A stretch of 64,000 bases of DNA from assembly GCA_030151885.1 (NCBI GenBank), contig JASLCG010000003.1, positions 33,829-97,828 of the forward strand, given 5' to 3'. The notes under the pieces are model-generated. The model made no database searches. It had not been told where the DNA came from and saw nothing but the letters and a program-made list of their open reading frames with translations. Both the position numbers and the translations under genes were made by a program. Position 1 is the first letter of the stretch. Each line of letters begins with the position of its first letter. Source of the stretch: Bacteroides sp. GTDB lineage: Bacteria; Bacteroidota; Bacteroidia; Bacteroidales; Bacteroidaceae. This document shows, piece by piece, positions 37,501 to 44,580 of the stretch.

Positions 37501-37913
37501 ATGTCCAAGGTAGTAGTGAACGTATGCTTCTTTATAGAGAATTAGACTCTCTAAAACTAGATAGTGAAGTAGAGGAGTTTAAAGAGAGATTGCTGGATAG
37601 ATTTGGACCTATTCCTAGCGAGACAGAAGAGCTGTTGCGTGTAGTACCTCTTCGCAGATTGGGTGCTAGAGTTGGAGCTGAAAAGATATATTTAAAAGCA
37701 GGAAAAATGATGCTTTACTTTCTGTCAGATCCGAATAGTCCTTATTTCCAAAGTGCTATGTTTGGAAAGGTTATTAACTATATGATGAGATATACTAAGC
37801 GGTGCGATTTAAAAGAAAATAAGGGAAAACGTTCTATTGTTATTAAGAATGTACCTTCGGTTGAGGAGGCAATTTCAGTTCTCAAAGAAATTGTTGCAAC
37901 CCCTTCTAATTAG
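34545..37913 (+). CDS. mfd: Transcription-repair coupling factor Mfd
   Basis: A 1122-residue DNA translocase that removes stalled RNA polymerase and recruits UvrA to lesions. Domains in order: UvrB-homology region (about 1-300), CarD-like RNA-polymerase-interacting domain (about 431-495; INQFQPGDFIVHIDHGVGKF), then SF2 helicase with Walker A CGDVGFGKTEVAIR (about 585) and DEEQ (about 686), motif VI MRGRVGRSNKKAFCYL, and the TRCF C-terminal domain. ATG 34545 follows a good -7 box; an in-frame TTG two codons earlier is rejected. Length is normal. A shared terminator separates it from the convergent ygiQ-type gene. Confidence 0.97.
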   Translation: MTLSEIQLQYSNSTNLKSLNQCVSKDTIKTIFCSGLVASAAPFYFSSLFSSWKQSVLFILNDNEEAGYFYHDLCQVLGDTKVLFFPSSYRRAIKYGQKDAANEILRTEVLSRLNKDSEPVFVVSYPDAVAEKVVSEADLVGKTIKLTKGQRVELSQVTNRLHELGFQYTDYVYEPGQYAIRGSLIDVFSFSSEYPFRIDFFGDEIDSIRTFEVENQLSKDLYDKVSIIPNLNGQSGTNVSIVHFFPKESIIAAKDFFWVKERIDHLAEETLVSQAVVARAEENQECIIPPSLLKNGEWEREIAPYKLLEFGASFSGDKEDVTIAFDTKPQAIFHKNFDLVSQSLKEYLEKGYKIYICSDSRKQTERIKAIFKDREEKIPFTPVEKTLHAGFIDNQQKVCFYTDHQIFDRYHKYNLKSDRARSGKVSLSLKEINQFQPGDFIVHIDHGVGKFAGLMRIPNGDTTQEVIKLVYKNDDVVFVSIHALHKISKYRGKDGQPPQLNKLGTGAWQKIKDKTKDKIKDIARDLIKLYAKRREEKGFAYSPDSFLQRELEASFIYEDTPDQSKATQEVKEDMESSKPMDRLVCGDVGFGKTEVAIRAAFKAVADNKQVAVLVPTTVLAYQHFQTFKERLKNLPCQVEYLSRARSANHTKQVLAGLAAGEVNIVIGTHRILGKDVRFKDLGLLIIDEEQKFGVSVKEKLRQLKVNVDTLTLTATPIPRTLQFSLMGARDLSIISTPPPNRYPIQTEVHTFNEEIITDAINFEMSRNGQVFFVNNRIANLVELKAMIQKNIPDCRVCIGHGQLEPKKLEEIILDFVNYDYDVLLATTIIESGIDIPNANTIIINQAHNFGLSDLHQMRGRVGRSNKKAFCYLLAPPLSSLTDEARRRLQAIENFSDLGSGIHIAMQDLDIRGAGNMLGAEQSGFIADLGYETYQKILTEAVQELKNDEFSDIYEEEINEDGEVKGDQYVLESQLESDLELLLPDRYVQGSSERMLLYRELDSLKLDSEVEEFKERLLDRFGPIPSETEELLRVVPLRRLGARVGAEKIYLKAGKMMLYFLSDPNSPYFQSAMFGKVINYMMRYTKRCDLKENKGKRSIVIKNVPSVEEAISVLKEIVATPSN

Positions 37914-37918
37914 TTATA

Positions 37919-37959
37919 AAAAAGGATAGCATCTACAAATAATAGATGCTATCCTTTTT
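37919..37959. terminator. Bidirectional terminator between mfd and the ygiQ-type gene
   Basis: A 17-bp perfect stem (37919-37935 with 37943-37959; core GGATAGCATCTA), 7-base loop, A/T runs on both flanks. Confidence 0.9.
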
Positions 37960-37982
37960 ATATTTAATCACTTTGTAAAACT

Positions 37983-39827
37983 TTACTTTCCGTATAATTT
38001 ATTAATAAGATCTTCTCTTTTTAGCTTTTTAAGCTCTCTGATGATATTAGCCCTCTCTTTAGGTTTATACCAGAAGAAAAACTGTCTTTGTGCTAGTTTC
38101 TGTTCTTTAGTTTTTGCACTATATACTGGTTTTAAGGTGTATGGATGATATCCTGTGTACCACGTTTCAGTAGCTATAGTCATAGGTGTTGGTGTAAAAT
38201 CTTGAACTTGCTCTAGTTGGAAGTTTAAGTTTTTAGTAAGAACTGCTAATTCTGCCATATCCTCTTCGGTACAGCCTGGATGGCTACTAATGAAGTAAGG
38301 AATTAGTTGTTGTCTTAAATTAGCTTCATCATTGACTTTATCAAAGATTTTTTTAAATGTATAGAATTGTCCAAACCTAGGTTTTCTCATGATGTTTAGA
38401 ACAGAATCGCTAGTATGTTCTGGTGCTACTTTAAGGCGTCCACTCACGTGATTTTTAATTAAATCTTTGGTATATTCTTGAGTTGTTCTGTCTATTTTCT
38501 TATCTCCAGTTTCGTGAAGTAGCAAATCATATCTAACACCACTACTAACAAAGCTTTTTTTAATTCCTGGCAAAGCATCTACAGATTTATAAATATCTAA
38601 TAGTGCAGAATGATCTGTATTTAAGTTAGAGCAAACTTTAGGGTGTATACATGATGGACGTTTACATTTCTTACATTTCTCTATATCTTTACCACCCATT
38701 TGATACATGTTTGCAGATGGTCCACCTAAGTCACTTAAATAACCTTTAAAGTCGGGCATATTCACTATTTGCTTCACTTCTTTGAGAATACTTTCTTTAG
38801 ACCTGTTTGCTATAAACTTACCTTGGTGTGCAGAAATAGTACAAAAAGCACATCCTCCAAAACAACCCCTATGAATATTAACAGAGAACTTAATCATTTC
38901 AAAGGCCGGAATTCTTTTGTTTTTATACTTGGGATGGGGTAACCTTGTATATGGTAAATCAAAAGAATGGTCAATTTCAGACTCTGTCATTGGAGGGTAG
39001 GGTGGAGTAATAATTACTGTTCTTCCATCTACTTTTTGTATAATTCGTTGTGCCTCATAACTATTACTTTGTACTTCAATGTGTTTGACATTAGAAGCTT
39101 GTTTTTTCTTGTCAGTTAGACACTCTTCATGACTATATAACTCTATATCTTCTTCTAGTGGAGTATAATTGTTCTCAATATACCCAACTTGTAATAGTTT
39201 GTTTTTGGGGATATCTGCTCTTGAAATATAGTTGTCTTCTTTATCTTTGTGTATTTTTTTAAGCTGGTTTACCAGGTCGATAATAGGTAGCTCTCCCATA
39301 CCATAGATAAGTAAATCTGCTTTACTATCGCATAAAATACTTTTTCTTAGTTTGTCTTCCCAGTAGTCGTAATGCGTTAATCTACGCATACTGGCCTCAA
39401 TACTCCCTATAACAATTGGAGTTTCTGGATAAAGTTCTCTTAGAATTTGACTATATACAACAATTGGATTGTCTGGTCTCATGTCTATTCTTCCGTCTGG
39501 AGTATAGGCATCTTCACTTCTTAATCGTTTATTGGCAGTGTATTTATTGACCATAGAGTCCATGCAACCTGCACTAATTCCGAAGAAAAGTCTAGGTCTT
39601 CCTAATTTTTTAAAATCTCTAAGGTCATCTCTCCAGTTTGGTTGTGGAACTATGGCTACTTTAAGGCCTTCTGCCTCTAGAATACGTCCTATTACAGCAG
39701 CTCCAAAAGAAGGGTGATCTACGTATGCATCTCCACTAAAAAGAATCACGTCTAACTCTTCCCATCCTCTTAATTTTACCTCTTTTAAAGTAGTAGGTAA
39801 CCAATCTGTTAACTGATATTGTTTCAT
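37983..39827 (-). CDS. YgiQ-family (UPF0313) radical SAM protein
   Basis: A 614-residue radical-SAM protein with N-terminal YgiQ domain (VILFSGDAYVDHPSFGAAVI, about 28-47). The SAM [4Fe-4S] cluster motif is RGCFGGCAFCTISAHQGK (near 320; CxxxCxxC), with extra cysteines further on (CKKCKRPSCIHPKVC). The family is widespread, but its reaction is not established. The ATG at 39827 gives the family's usual N-terminus (MKQYQLTDWLPTTLKEVKLR). Unusually, the -7 box TATCTTTG ends only 4 bases before this ATG, so the transcript should start at or next to the start codon. Confidence 0.9.
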   Translation of the reverse strand: MKQYQLTDWLPTTLKEVKLRGWEELDVILFSGDAYVDHPSFGAAVIGRILEAEGLKVAIVPQPNWRDDLRDFKKLGRPRLFFGISAGCMDSMVNKYTANKRLRSEDAYTPDGRIDMRPDNPIVVYSQILRELYPETPIVIGSIEASMRRLTHYDYWEDKLRKSILCDSKADLLIYGMGELPIIDLVNQLKKIHKDKEDNYISRADIPKNKLLQVGYIENNYTPLEEDIELYSHEECLTDKKKQASNVKHIEVQSNSYEAQRIIQKVDGRTVIITPPYPPMTESEIDHSFDLPYTRLPHPKYKNKRIPAFEMIKFSVNIHRGCFGGCAFCTISAHQGKFIANRSKESILKEVKQIVNMPDFKGYLSDLGGPSANMYQMGGKDIEKCKKCKRPSCIHPKVCSNLNTDHSALLDIYKSVDALPGIKKSFVSSGVRYDLLLHETGDKKIDRTTQEYTKDLIKNHVSGRLKVAPEHTSDSVLNIMRKPRFGQFYTFKKIFDKVNDEANLRQQLIPYFISSHPGCTEEDMAELAVLTKNLNFQLEQVQDFTPTPMTIATETWYTGYHPYTLKPVYSAKTKEQKLAQRQFFFWYKPKERANIIRELKKLKREDLINKLYGK

Positions 39828-39831
39828 GTTA

Positions 39832-39839
39832 CAAAGATA
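39832..39839 (-). promoter_or_regulatory. -7 box (TATCTTTG, minus strand) directly before the ygiQ-type gene
   Basis: Complement of CAAAGATA. Only TAAC separates it from the ATG at 39827, which predicts a leaderless mRNA if the box is used. Confidence 0.5.
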
Positions 39840-39851
39840 GATATTATAATG

Positions 39852-39884
39852 AAAGGCTTCTATAATTTAATTACAGAAGCCTTT
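39852..39884 (-). terminator. Terminator of the cutC-to-small-gene operon
   Basis: AAAGGCTTCT (39852-39861) pairs with AGAAGCCTTT (39875-39884), loop 13 bases, with A/T-rich flanks. It lies 26 bases after the stop of the last small gene on the minus strand. Confidence 0.75.
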
Positions 39885-39909
39885 TATTTATAACATTTCA
39901 GCAAATAAT

Positions 39910-40251
39910 TTAAATTCGTTTAATGATTTGTATAAACTCTTCGTTAGTCATACCAAAGTCTTTCTCTTTGTAGTTGACAAAGTCTTCCAAATAGTCGCTA
40001 CTGATATTATCTAGTAGTTCTTTCCCATTGATTTCTGCTTCATCTAGCATAAATTGAATCATGCCTTGGTATGCTCTAATGGTTTTAAGCCTCTGCTCTG
40101 CACCAGGTATATTACTCATTTCTGCTTGATGTGCATTTCTAGCTATTAGATATACAGTAGCATAAAATTTATCTAAGCTTCCATACTTATCTAATATTGT
40201 TTTCTTTAGTTGTAAGGGTAGTTTTGAAAGGCTTTTTCTAGTTTCTGTCAT
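39910..40251 (-). CDS. Unknown 113-residue helical protein
   Basis: I do not recognise this gene. The protein is mostly helical, charged and soluble, with no signal peptide, membrane span, Cys/His cluster or known motif (begins MTETRKSLSKLPLQLKKTIL). It overlaps the upstream 71-codon gene by 4 bases, so the two are translationally coupled. It is the last gene of a minus-strand run starting at cutC. The coupling and clean coding frame say it is real; its function cannot be inferred. Confidence 0.65.
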   Translation of the reverse strand: MTETRKSLSKLPLQLKKTILDKYGSLDKFYATVYLIARNAHQAEMSNIPGAEQRLKTIRAYQGMIQFMLDEAEINGKELLDNISSDYLEDFVNYKEKDFGMTNEEFIQIIKRI

Positions 40252-40463
40252 TTCGTATGAAATTGTATAATGATTTGCTCATTGTTATAGATTTCTCTAA
40301 AACCTATATTAATGGCTATTAAAAAGTTCTTAATTTCTTTAGAAAGAAACTTATCACTCATAACTATTTGAATCTCTTGATTCTTAGGAGCTTTTAATAT
40401 TGCTTCAGTAGCAACAATTAGTGGATGATATTTTTTCTTTTGATCTAGGTTTAAAATAGTCAT
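40248..40463 (-). CDS. Small protein, possibly TusA-like fold without the active cysteine
   Basis: A 71-residue protein. Its layout (HPLIVATEAILKAPKNQEIQ, then strand IVMSD, helix KEIKNFLIAINIGF, strand EQIIIQFHTK) recalls the beta-alpha-beta-alpha-beta-beta pattern of TusA/SirA proteins, where the first loop normally reads CPxP. Here Cys-Pro is replaced by His-Pro and no cysteine is present, so sulfur transfer is not expected. This fold guess is mine and weak. It overlaps the next gene by 4 bases and follows the previous one by 6. Confidence 0.5.
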   Translation of the reverse strand: MTILNLDQKKKYHPLIVATEAILKAPKNQEIQIVMSDKFLSKEIKNFLIAINIGFREIYNNEQIIIQFHTK

Positions 40464-40469
40464 TTTAAA

Positions 40470-40787
40470 TTATTCGTTATTAGGGGTCTCGGTCAGCTCA
40501 TCTTCCCACACTTTGTATAGAGAGTATAGCTCGTTAAGACCAAATGCTTTCATGTCTTTATGATAGATGACATCAATACATAAATCTATTAAATCTTTGC
40601 AGTTTTCTTCTTGAGTTGCAATAAGAGAACGGATTGTTAATCTAAGCTTTTCTAAGTCTTCTTCACTTATTATGCCATGGCTGCTTAGTATCTGATTAAA
40701 AAGTTTATACTTTTTAATGGTTTGAAGGTTTTCATCAGAAACCTCTATGAATCGAGTACCTCGACTGTTTGCTTGTATTGTATCCAT
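40470..40787 (-). CDS. Unknown 105-residue helical protein
   Basis: I do not recognise this gene. The protein is acidic and helical (LQTIKKYKLFNQILSSHGII, then SEEDLEKLRLTIRSLIAT), without signal, membrane span or metal motif, and ends in an Asn/Glu-rich tail. It is the first of three tightly packed small genes behind the large secreted amidase, with a 40-base gap to that gene. Confidence 0.6.
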   Translation of the reverse strand: MDTIQANSRGTRFIEVSDENLQTIKKYKLFNQILSSHGIISEEDLEKLRLTIRSLIATQEENCKDLIDLCIDVIYHKDMKAFGLNELYSLYKVWEDELTETPNNE

Positions 40788-40827
40788 ATCTAAAAAAACT
40801 TTAATTTACCAATATACAAGAATTTTA

Positions 40828-43740
40828 TTAATCTTCGAACAATAAGAAATATAAAATTGAAGACATTATTGCTTTCCTTGTATTTCCGTCTTGAATTGAT
40901 TCAAAAGGGAAGCCCATTACAAATAAATTATAATTTCCTTTGTAGGCTATGGCAGCAGCTTTTTGAGTTCCATTATATGTCATTGTAGCAAAAGCATTGT
41001 CTAAAGGATGTAAAGATTCTGGTTTATTTACGACATATTGTTTTTCGTTAAGGTATCTGGGTATAGTTATAGTTTGTTGTAACCCCGATATTTGATTAAT
41101 TGTTTTTTGTTGTACACTACTGTCGAACTCAAGTTTAAGCACTTGATTCATGAAAGCTTTATCTTGTTTGTCAACAGATAGGTTACTAGCTAAGTATGAT
41201 CCACTAATAAGTAGTTTACCTCCTTGATTTAAGTATCGTTCTATTTGATCTTGAACTCTACTAGATAAAAGATTAAAAGTTTTATTATTACTAGGATTGT
41301 AGTTGTTTTTAGCTTGTAACCCTAGTATAAAATCTACAGCATCGTAATGCTCTAAATTAACTCGTCCATGTTCAAGGCTCATTATACTTGAGGATGCAAA
41401 ACTTATATTTGGATATGCTGTAATAGCTTCTCCATGGACTAATGGATAATTAAACGTGTTTCCTGCTATAGTTTTTCCTTCTAGCTCATTTAAACTATAA
41501 CCTAATCCGTAGCCTTTATTATCTTTGATATCTGCTCTTCTAAAGTTTTGTTGTCTTCCAGCTAGAGAGATATCATACATATATGGCACCCCCGGATCTT
41601 GGTCAATGTCAAATCCTGCTTCAAATTGATTGTCTATAACAAAAGGTCCGCTTATACGGGTAAAACCATTAACAATAAGTACTTTTTTAACCTCTTTAGG
41701 AGCTTTGTAAACAGATAGAACTTCTGAAGGGAAACTTTTACCTCCTTGATTAAGAGCACAGACTTTAAAAGAATATATTTTTCCAGGCTCAATGTCTATT
41801 GTAATACTTTCTTTTGAAGTTAGCGTACCATTGTCAAAGGAACCGTTATTAATTTTGGTGTAAACTATATATTCTTTTGCATTTGCTGTAGGCTCCGTAA
41901 TGTCTTGATTCTCTTCCCAGTTTAAGGTCGCTTTATTTCCTTTTAACTCTGTACTAAAATTTTTGATAGGGAGTGGTTGTACAACATAATCTTTCTTTTG
42001 TTGATTGCTTAAATATTTTAATACAGACTTGTAAATAGATCTAGAAACTGTAAACTTAAAGTATGGATCGTGTCCTAACTGCATATCTTTAAAGTTTTGA
42101 TGCGAAAGAAGCTCTATAATAACAGAAGGAATATCGGGTAGTCTTGTTTCGCTGTAATTACTGTCCCATATACTTCGACGAGTCCATTCAATATTAAAAT
42201 TACTTTGAATATCTCTTCTAAGGTCTGTTAAAATTATATCGGCTAAGTCTCTAGAGCTTATTCTATCTTTTCCAGAAGCTAAATAAGTCTTATTTGCAGA
42301 ATTCGTATGGATGCCTAGTGTCCCAATGATTTTATCGTTTCTGTCGTATCCTGCATCAGAGTGTAATGCTATGTTTAGTTGGAAAGGAACGCCTAGACCT
42401 TCTGTACGTGGGTTTACTTTAGATCCTCCAGATAGGTAATTTATAGTGTTGCTTCTAGCATTCATATCATCGGCATAATCATTCTCTCTAGTAGCATTTG
42501 TATATTTATCTTCATCCATTCCATACCATTGTGCAGAATACCTAGCACCCTCTAAATATCTGGGGAATCCACTTATTTGACCACCTCTTTTTATATTTCC
42601 CATACCTCCACCAAATCTAACAGCATCGGCAGATACAACACTTCTTTTATCGTTACTTTGATTTGTTAATACAACCATGTTGTTGATGTTGTTTCCTTTG
42701 TCAAATTCAAAAGTACCGAGGTATGTCCAGGTTCCTCCTCCTATTTTCTGATTTACTTTAAATTCAGTTACTCCTCCTTTATGATACACGAAGTACTGTG
42801 CATCTGTAGCACTGTTTTTATAAGATTGATAAGTTACATATACAGCGTATTTACCCTCTTCAGGAATGGTTGGAACCCACTGGGCAAATGCTTTTGCTTT
42901 TTTATGCTTTGTATTAACGGTATTACTCGTACCCATTGTAAATGGATTTTCTCCAGAATAATATGCTGATTTAGGATTGGCAAAGCCAATATTAGAATCA
43001 TTTTTCCAACGCTGCTTACGTTTGTCATCTTGTATGTAGATAGATCCATTTGGAGAGTTGGCATCTACTATTACTTCATTCTTTTGAATATCTCTTTCCC
43101 TGGGAGTAAACACTATTGCCCCTGCATTTTCTAACATAGGTATTAGAAAAGGTATTATAAAAGATTGTGTAAATAAATCTTCAGTAGTGCAGAAAAGATA
43201 AGGCCTTTGCCACAGCCATTTGTCTAGTTTATTTGCATAGTATCTTCCATGACTTTGCCAAAGCGACAAGTGTATATGCTCTAAACCTTTATTAATACGA
43301 TATGGTGTTGAAGCATTAGTAACCCATGGCTTTGAATTATCTTTAATAGCTTCCGTTATTCTGTAAGGATCTATTTTTTTAGATCGATAAAAGTTTGGTA
43401 TTAACTCTTCTATGCTTTTGCCAGAGGTATATATAGTTATATCATAGTAATTTACAGGGCCTGGTAGAATCTGTTTAATACTTCTATATATTGCTTGAGT
43501 TGTTGTTTCTCTGAATGGTTGAAATGCAAAACGATTATCTGCATAAATAGATAGCTCCTTTTTTCTGTGATTTACAGTGAAGCTATCTAATTTACACTTG
43601 CCTATGTTTATCGAAGTACTACTGTAGTTGTTGAAAAATAGGTTTAGACGTTCTTCAATATTACGTTCTAATTCTTGACCATTAACAGTTGTAATGGTAA
43701 TACCTAAAATATACAGAATAGTTAGAGCCTTTTTAAACAT
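40828..43740 (-). CDS. Secreted N-acetylmuramoyl-L-alanine amidase-like protein with golvesin-like insert
   Basis: A 970-residue exported protein, often annotated in Bacteroidota as 'xanthan lyase' or 'golvesin C-terminal-like domain protein'. After a signal peptide (to about residue 21) and an N-terminal domain, an Amidase_3-type zinc site can be pieced together: His164 (LWQSHGRYY), Glu187 (FCTTEDLF), His460 (NIALHSDAG) and catalytic Glu543 (PSVIIELLSHQN). Between Glu187 and His460 sits a golvesin/CBM-like beta domain (about 235-378; GKYAVYVTYQSYKNSATDAQ). An FN3 domain (about 585-690) and an amidotransferase-like C-terminal domain (GGKLLISGSYLAS) follow. It probably cuts the stem peptide from peptidoglycan. 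It follows cutC by 28 bases in one operon. Confidence 0.7.
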   Translation of the reverse strand: MFKKALTILYILGITITTVNGQELERNIEERLNLFFNNYSSTSINIGKCKLDSFTVNHRKKELSIYADNRFAFQPFRETTTQAIYRSIKQILPGPVNYYDITIYTSGKSIEELIPNFYRSKKIDPYRITEAIKDNSKPWVTNASTPYRINKGLEHIHLSLWQSHGRYYANKLDKWLWQRPYLFCTTEDLFTQSFIIPFLIPMLENAGAIVFTPRERDIQKNEVIVDANSPNGSIYIQDDKRKQRWKNDSNIGFANPKSAYYSGENPFTMGTSNTVNTKHKKAKAFAQWVPTIPEEGKYAVYVTYQSYKNSATDAQYFVYHKGGVTEFKVNQKIGGGTWTYLGTFEFDKGNNINNMVVLTNQSNDKRSVVSADAVRFGGGMGNIKRGGQISGFPRYLEGARYSAQWYGMDEDKYTNATRENDYADDMNARSNTINYLSGGSKVNPRTEGLGVPFQLNIALHSDAGYDRNDKIIGTLGIHTNSANKTYLASGKDRISSRDLADIILTDLRRDIQSNFNIEWTRRSIWDSNYSETRLPDIPSVIIELLSHQNFKDMQLGHDPYFKFTVSRSIYKSVLKYLSNQQKKDYVVQPLPIKNFSTELKGNKATLNWEENQDITEPTANAKEYIVYTKINNGSFDNGTLTSKESITIDIEPGKIYSFKVCALNQGGKSFPSEVLSVYKAPKEVKKVLIVNGFTRISGPFVIDNQFEAGFDIDQDPGVPYMYDISLAGRQQNFRRADIKDNKGYGLGYSLNELEGKTIAGNTFNYPLVHGEAITAYPNISFASSSIMSLEHGRVNLEHYDAVDFILGLQAKNNYNPSNNKTFNLLSSRVQDQIERYLNQGGKLLISGSYLASNLSVDKQDKAFMNQVLKLEFDSSVQQKTINQISGLQQTITIPRYLNEKQYVVNKPESLHPLDNAFATMTYNGTQKAAAIAYKGNYNLFVMGFPFESIQDGNTRKAIMSSILYFLLFED

Positions 43741-43768
43741 AGTGATACGCTTTTAAATAATTATTTAA

Positions 43769-44512
43769 TTATTTCAATTGACCAATTGTATTCTTTACTC
43801 TCTCTACAGTAGTAATAGATTTACTAAACTCGTCAATTGTAATAGCTCCTCCCATAGGGACACGCTCTCTTCTAAAGTCCATTTTACTAGGTACAATTTC
43901 TCTCGCTGAAAAGTGGAATTCATTAATTTGTGTTTCAGAAGCTATTTTCTTTATATTACTTTCATTAACACCGCAGCCCGCTAATAGTTTAATTCTATTG
44001 TCTGCAATTTTATGTAACTCTTTTAACATAGGAATTCCTAATTCAGCGTTTTTTTCTTGTCCAGAGGTTAAAATTCTGTCACATCCCAATGAAATAATAT
44101 CTTCCAATGCTTCTGTAGGGTTACTACAAACATCAAAAGCTCTATGGAATGTTACGGATAAGCCTTTGGCTTCTGTCATGAGTCTCTTCATAGATTTCAT
44201 GTCTATTGTACCATCTGGATTGAGGCATCCAAATACTACTCCATCTACTTTGAGCTCTCTACATAGTTTGACATCTTCTAGCATGCTTTCAATTTCAAGT
44301 GGAGTGTATAAGAAATCTCCACCTCTGGGTCTGATAATTATATGAAGCTTGATATCTAGTAGTTCTCTAGCTTTTACAATTTCTCCATAAGAGGGAGTAG
44401 TTCCACCTTCAGGAATAGCAGCACACAGTTCAACTCTATCTGCTCCACCTTCTTGAGCAGCTAAGCAACTCTCCACAGAGTTTGTACAAATTTCGAATAG
44501 ATATTTTTTCAT
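43769..44512 (-). CDS. cutC: CutC family protein
   Basis: A 247-residue TIM-barrel protein of the CutC family (FEICTNSVESCLAAQEGGAD at the start, CAAIPEGGTTPSYGEI, IIRPRGGDFLYTPLE, FHRAFDVCSNPTEALEDII, ILTSGQ, HFSAR near the end). CutC was first linked to copper homeostasis in E. coli, but that role is disputed, and no copper site is evident beyond scattered Cys/His. The start lies only 16 bases from the rny terminator hairpin with no visible promoter, so it may depend on read-through from rny. Confidence 0.93.
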   Translation of the reverse strand: MKKYLFEICTNSVESCLAAQEGGADRVELCAAIPEGGTTPSYGEIVKARELLDIKLHIIIRPRGGDFLYTPLEIESMLEDVKLCRELKVDGVVFGCLNPDGTIDMKSMKRLMTEAKGLSVTFHRAFDVCSNPTEALEDIISLGCDRILTSGQEKNAELGIPMLKELHKIADNRIKLLAGCGVNESNIKKIASETQINEFHFSAREIVPSKMDFRRERVPMGGAITIDEFSKSITTVERVKNTIGQLK

Positions 44513-44528
44513 TATTTTTTAGCTAAAA

Positions 44529-44559
44529 AAAGGCAGTAAGTTTTAACTCTACTGCCTTT
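44529..44559 (-). terminator. Terminator after rny
   Basis: AAAGGCAGTA (44529-44538) pairs with TACTGCCTTT (44550-44559), loop 11 bases; the A-run at 44525-44530 gives the minus-strand U-tract. Confidence 0.85.
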
Positions 44560-44580
44560 AAATTATTTATATAGTTTTTA

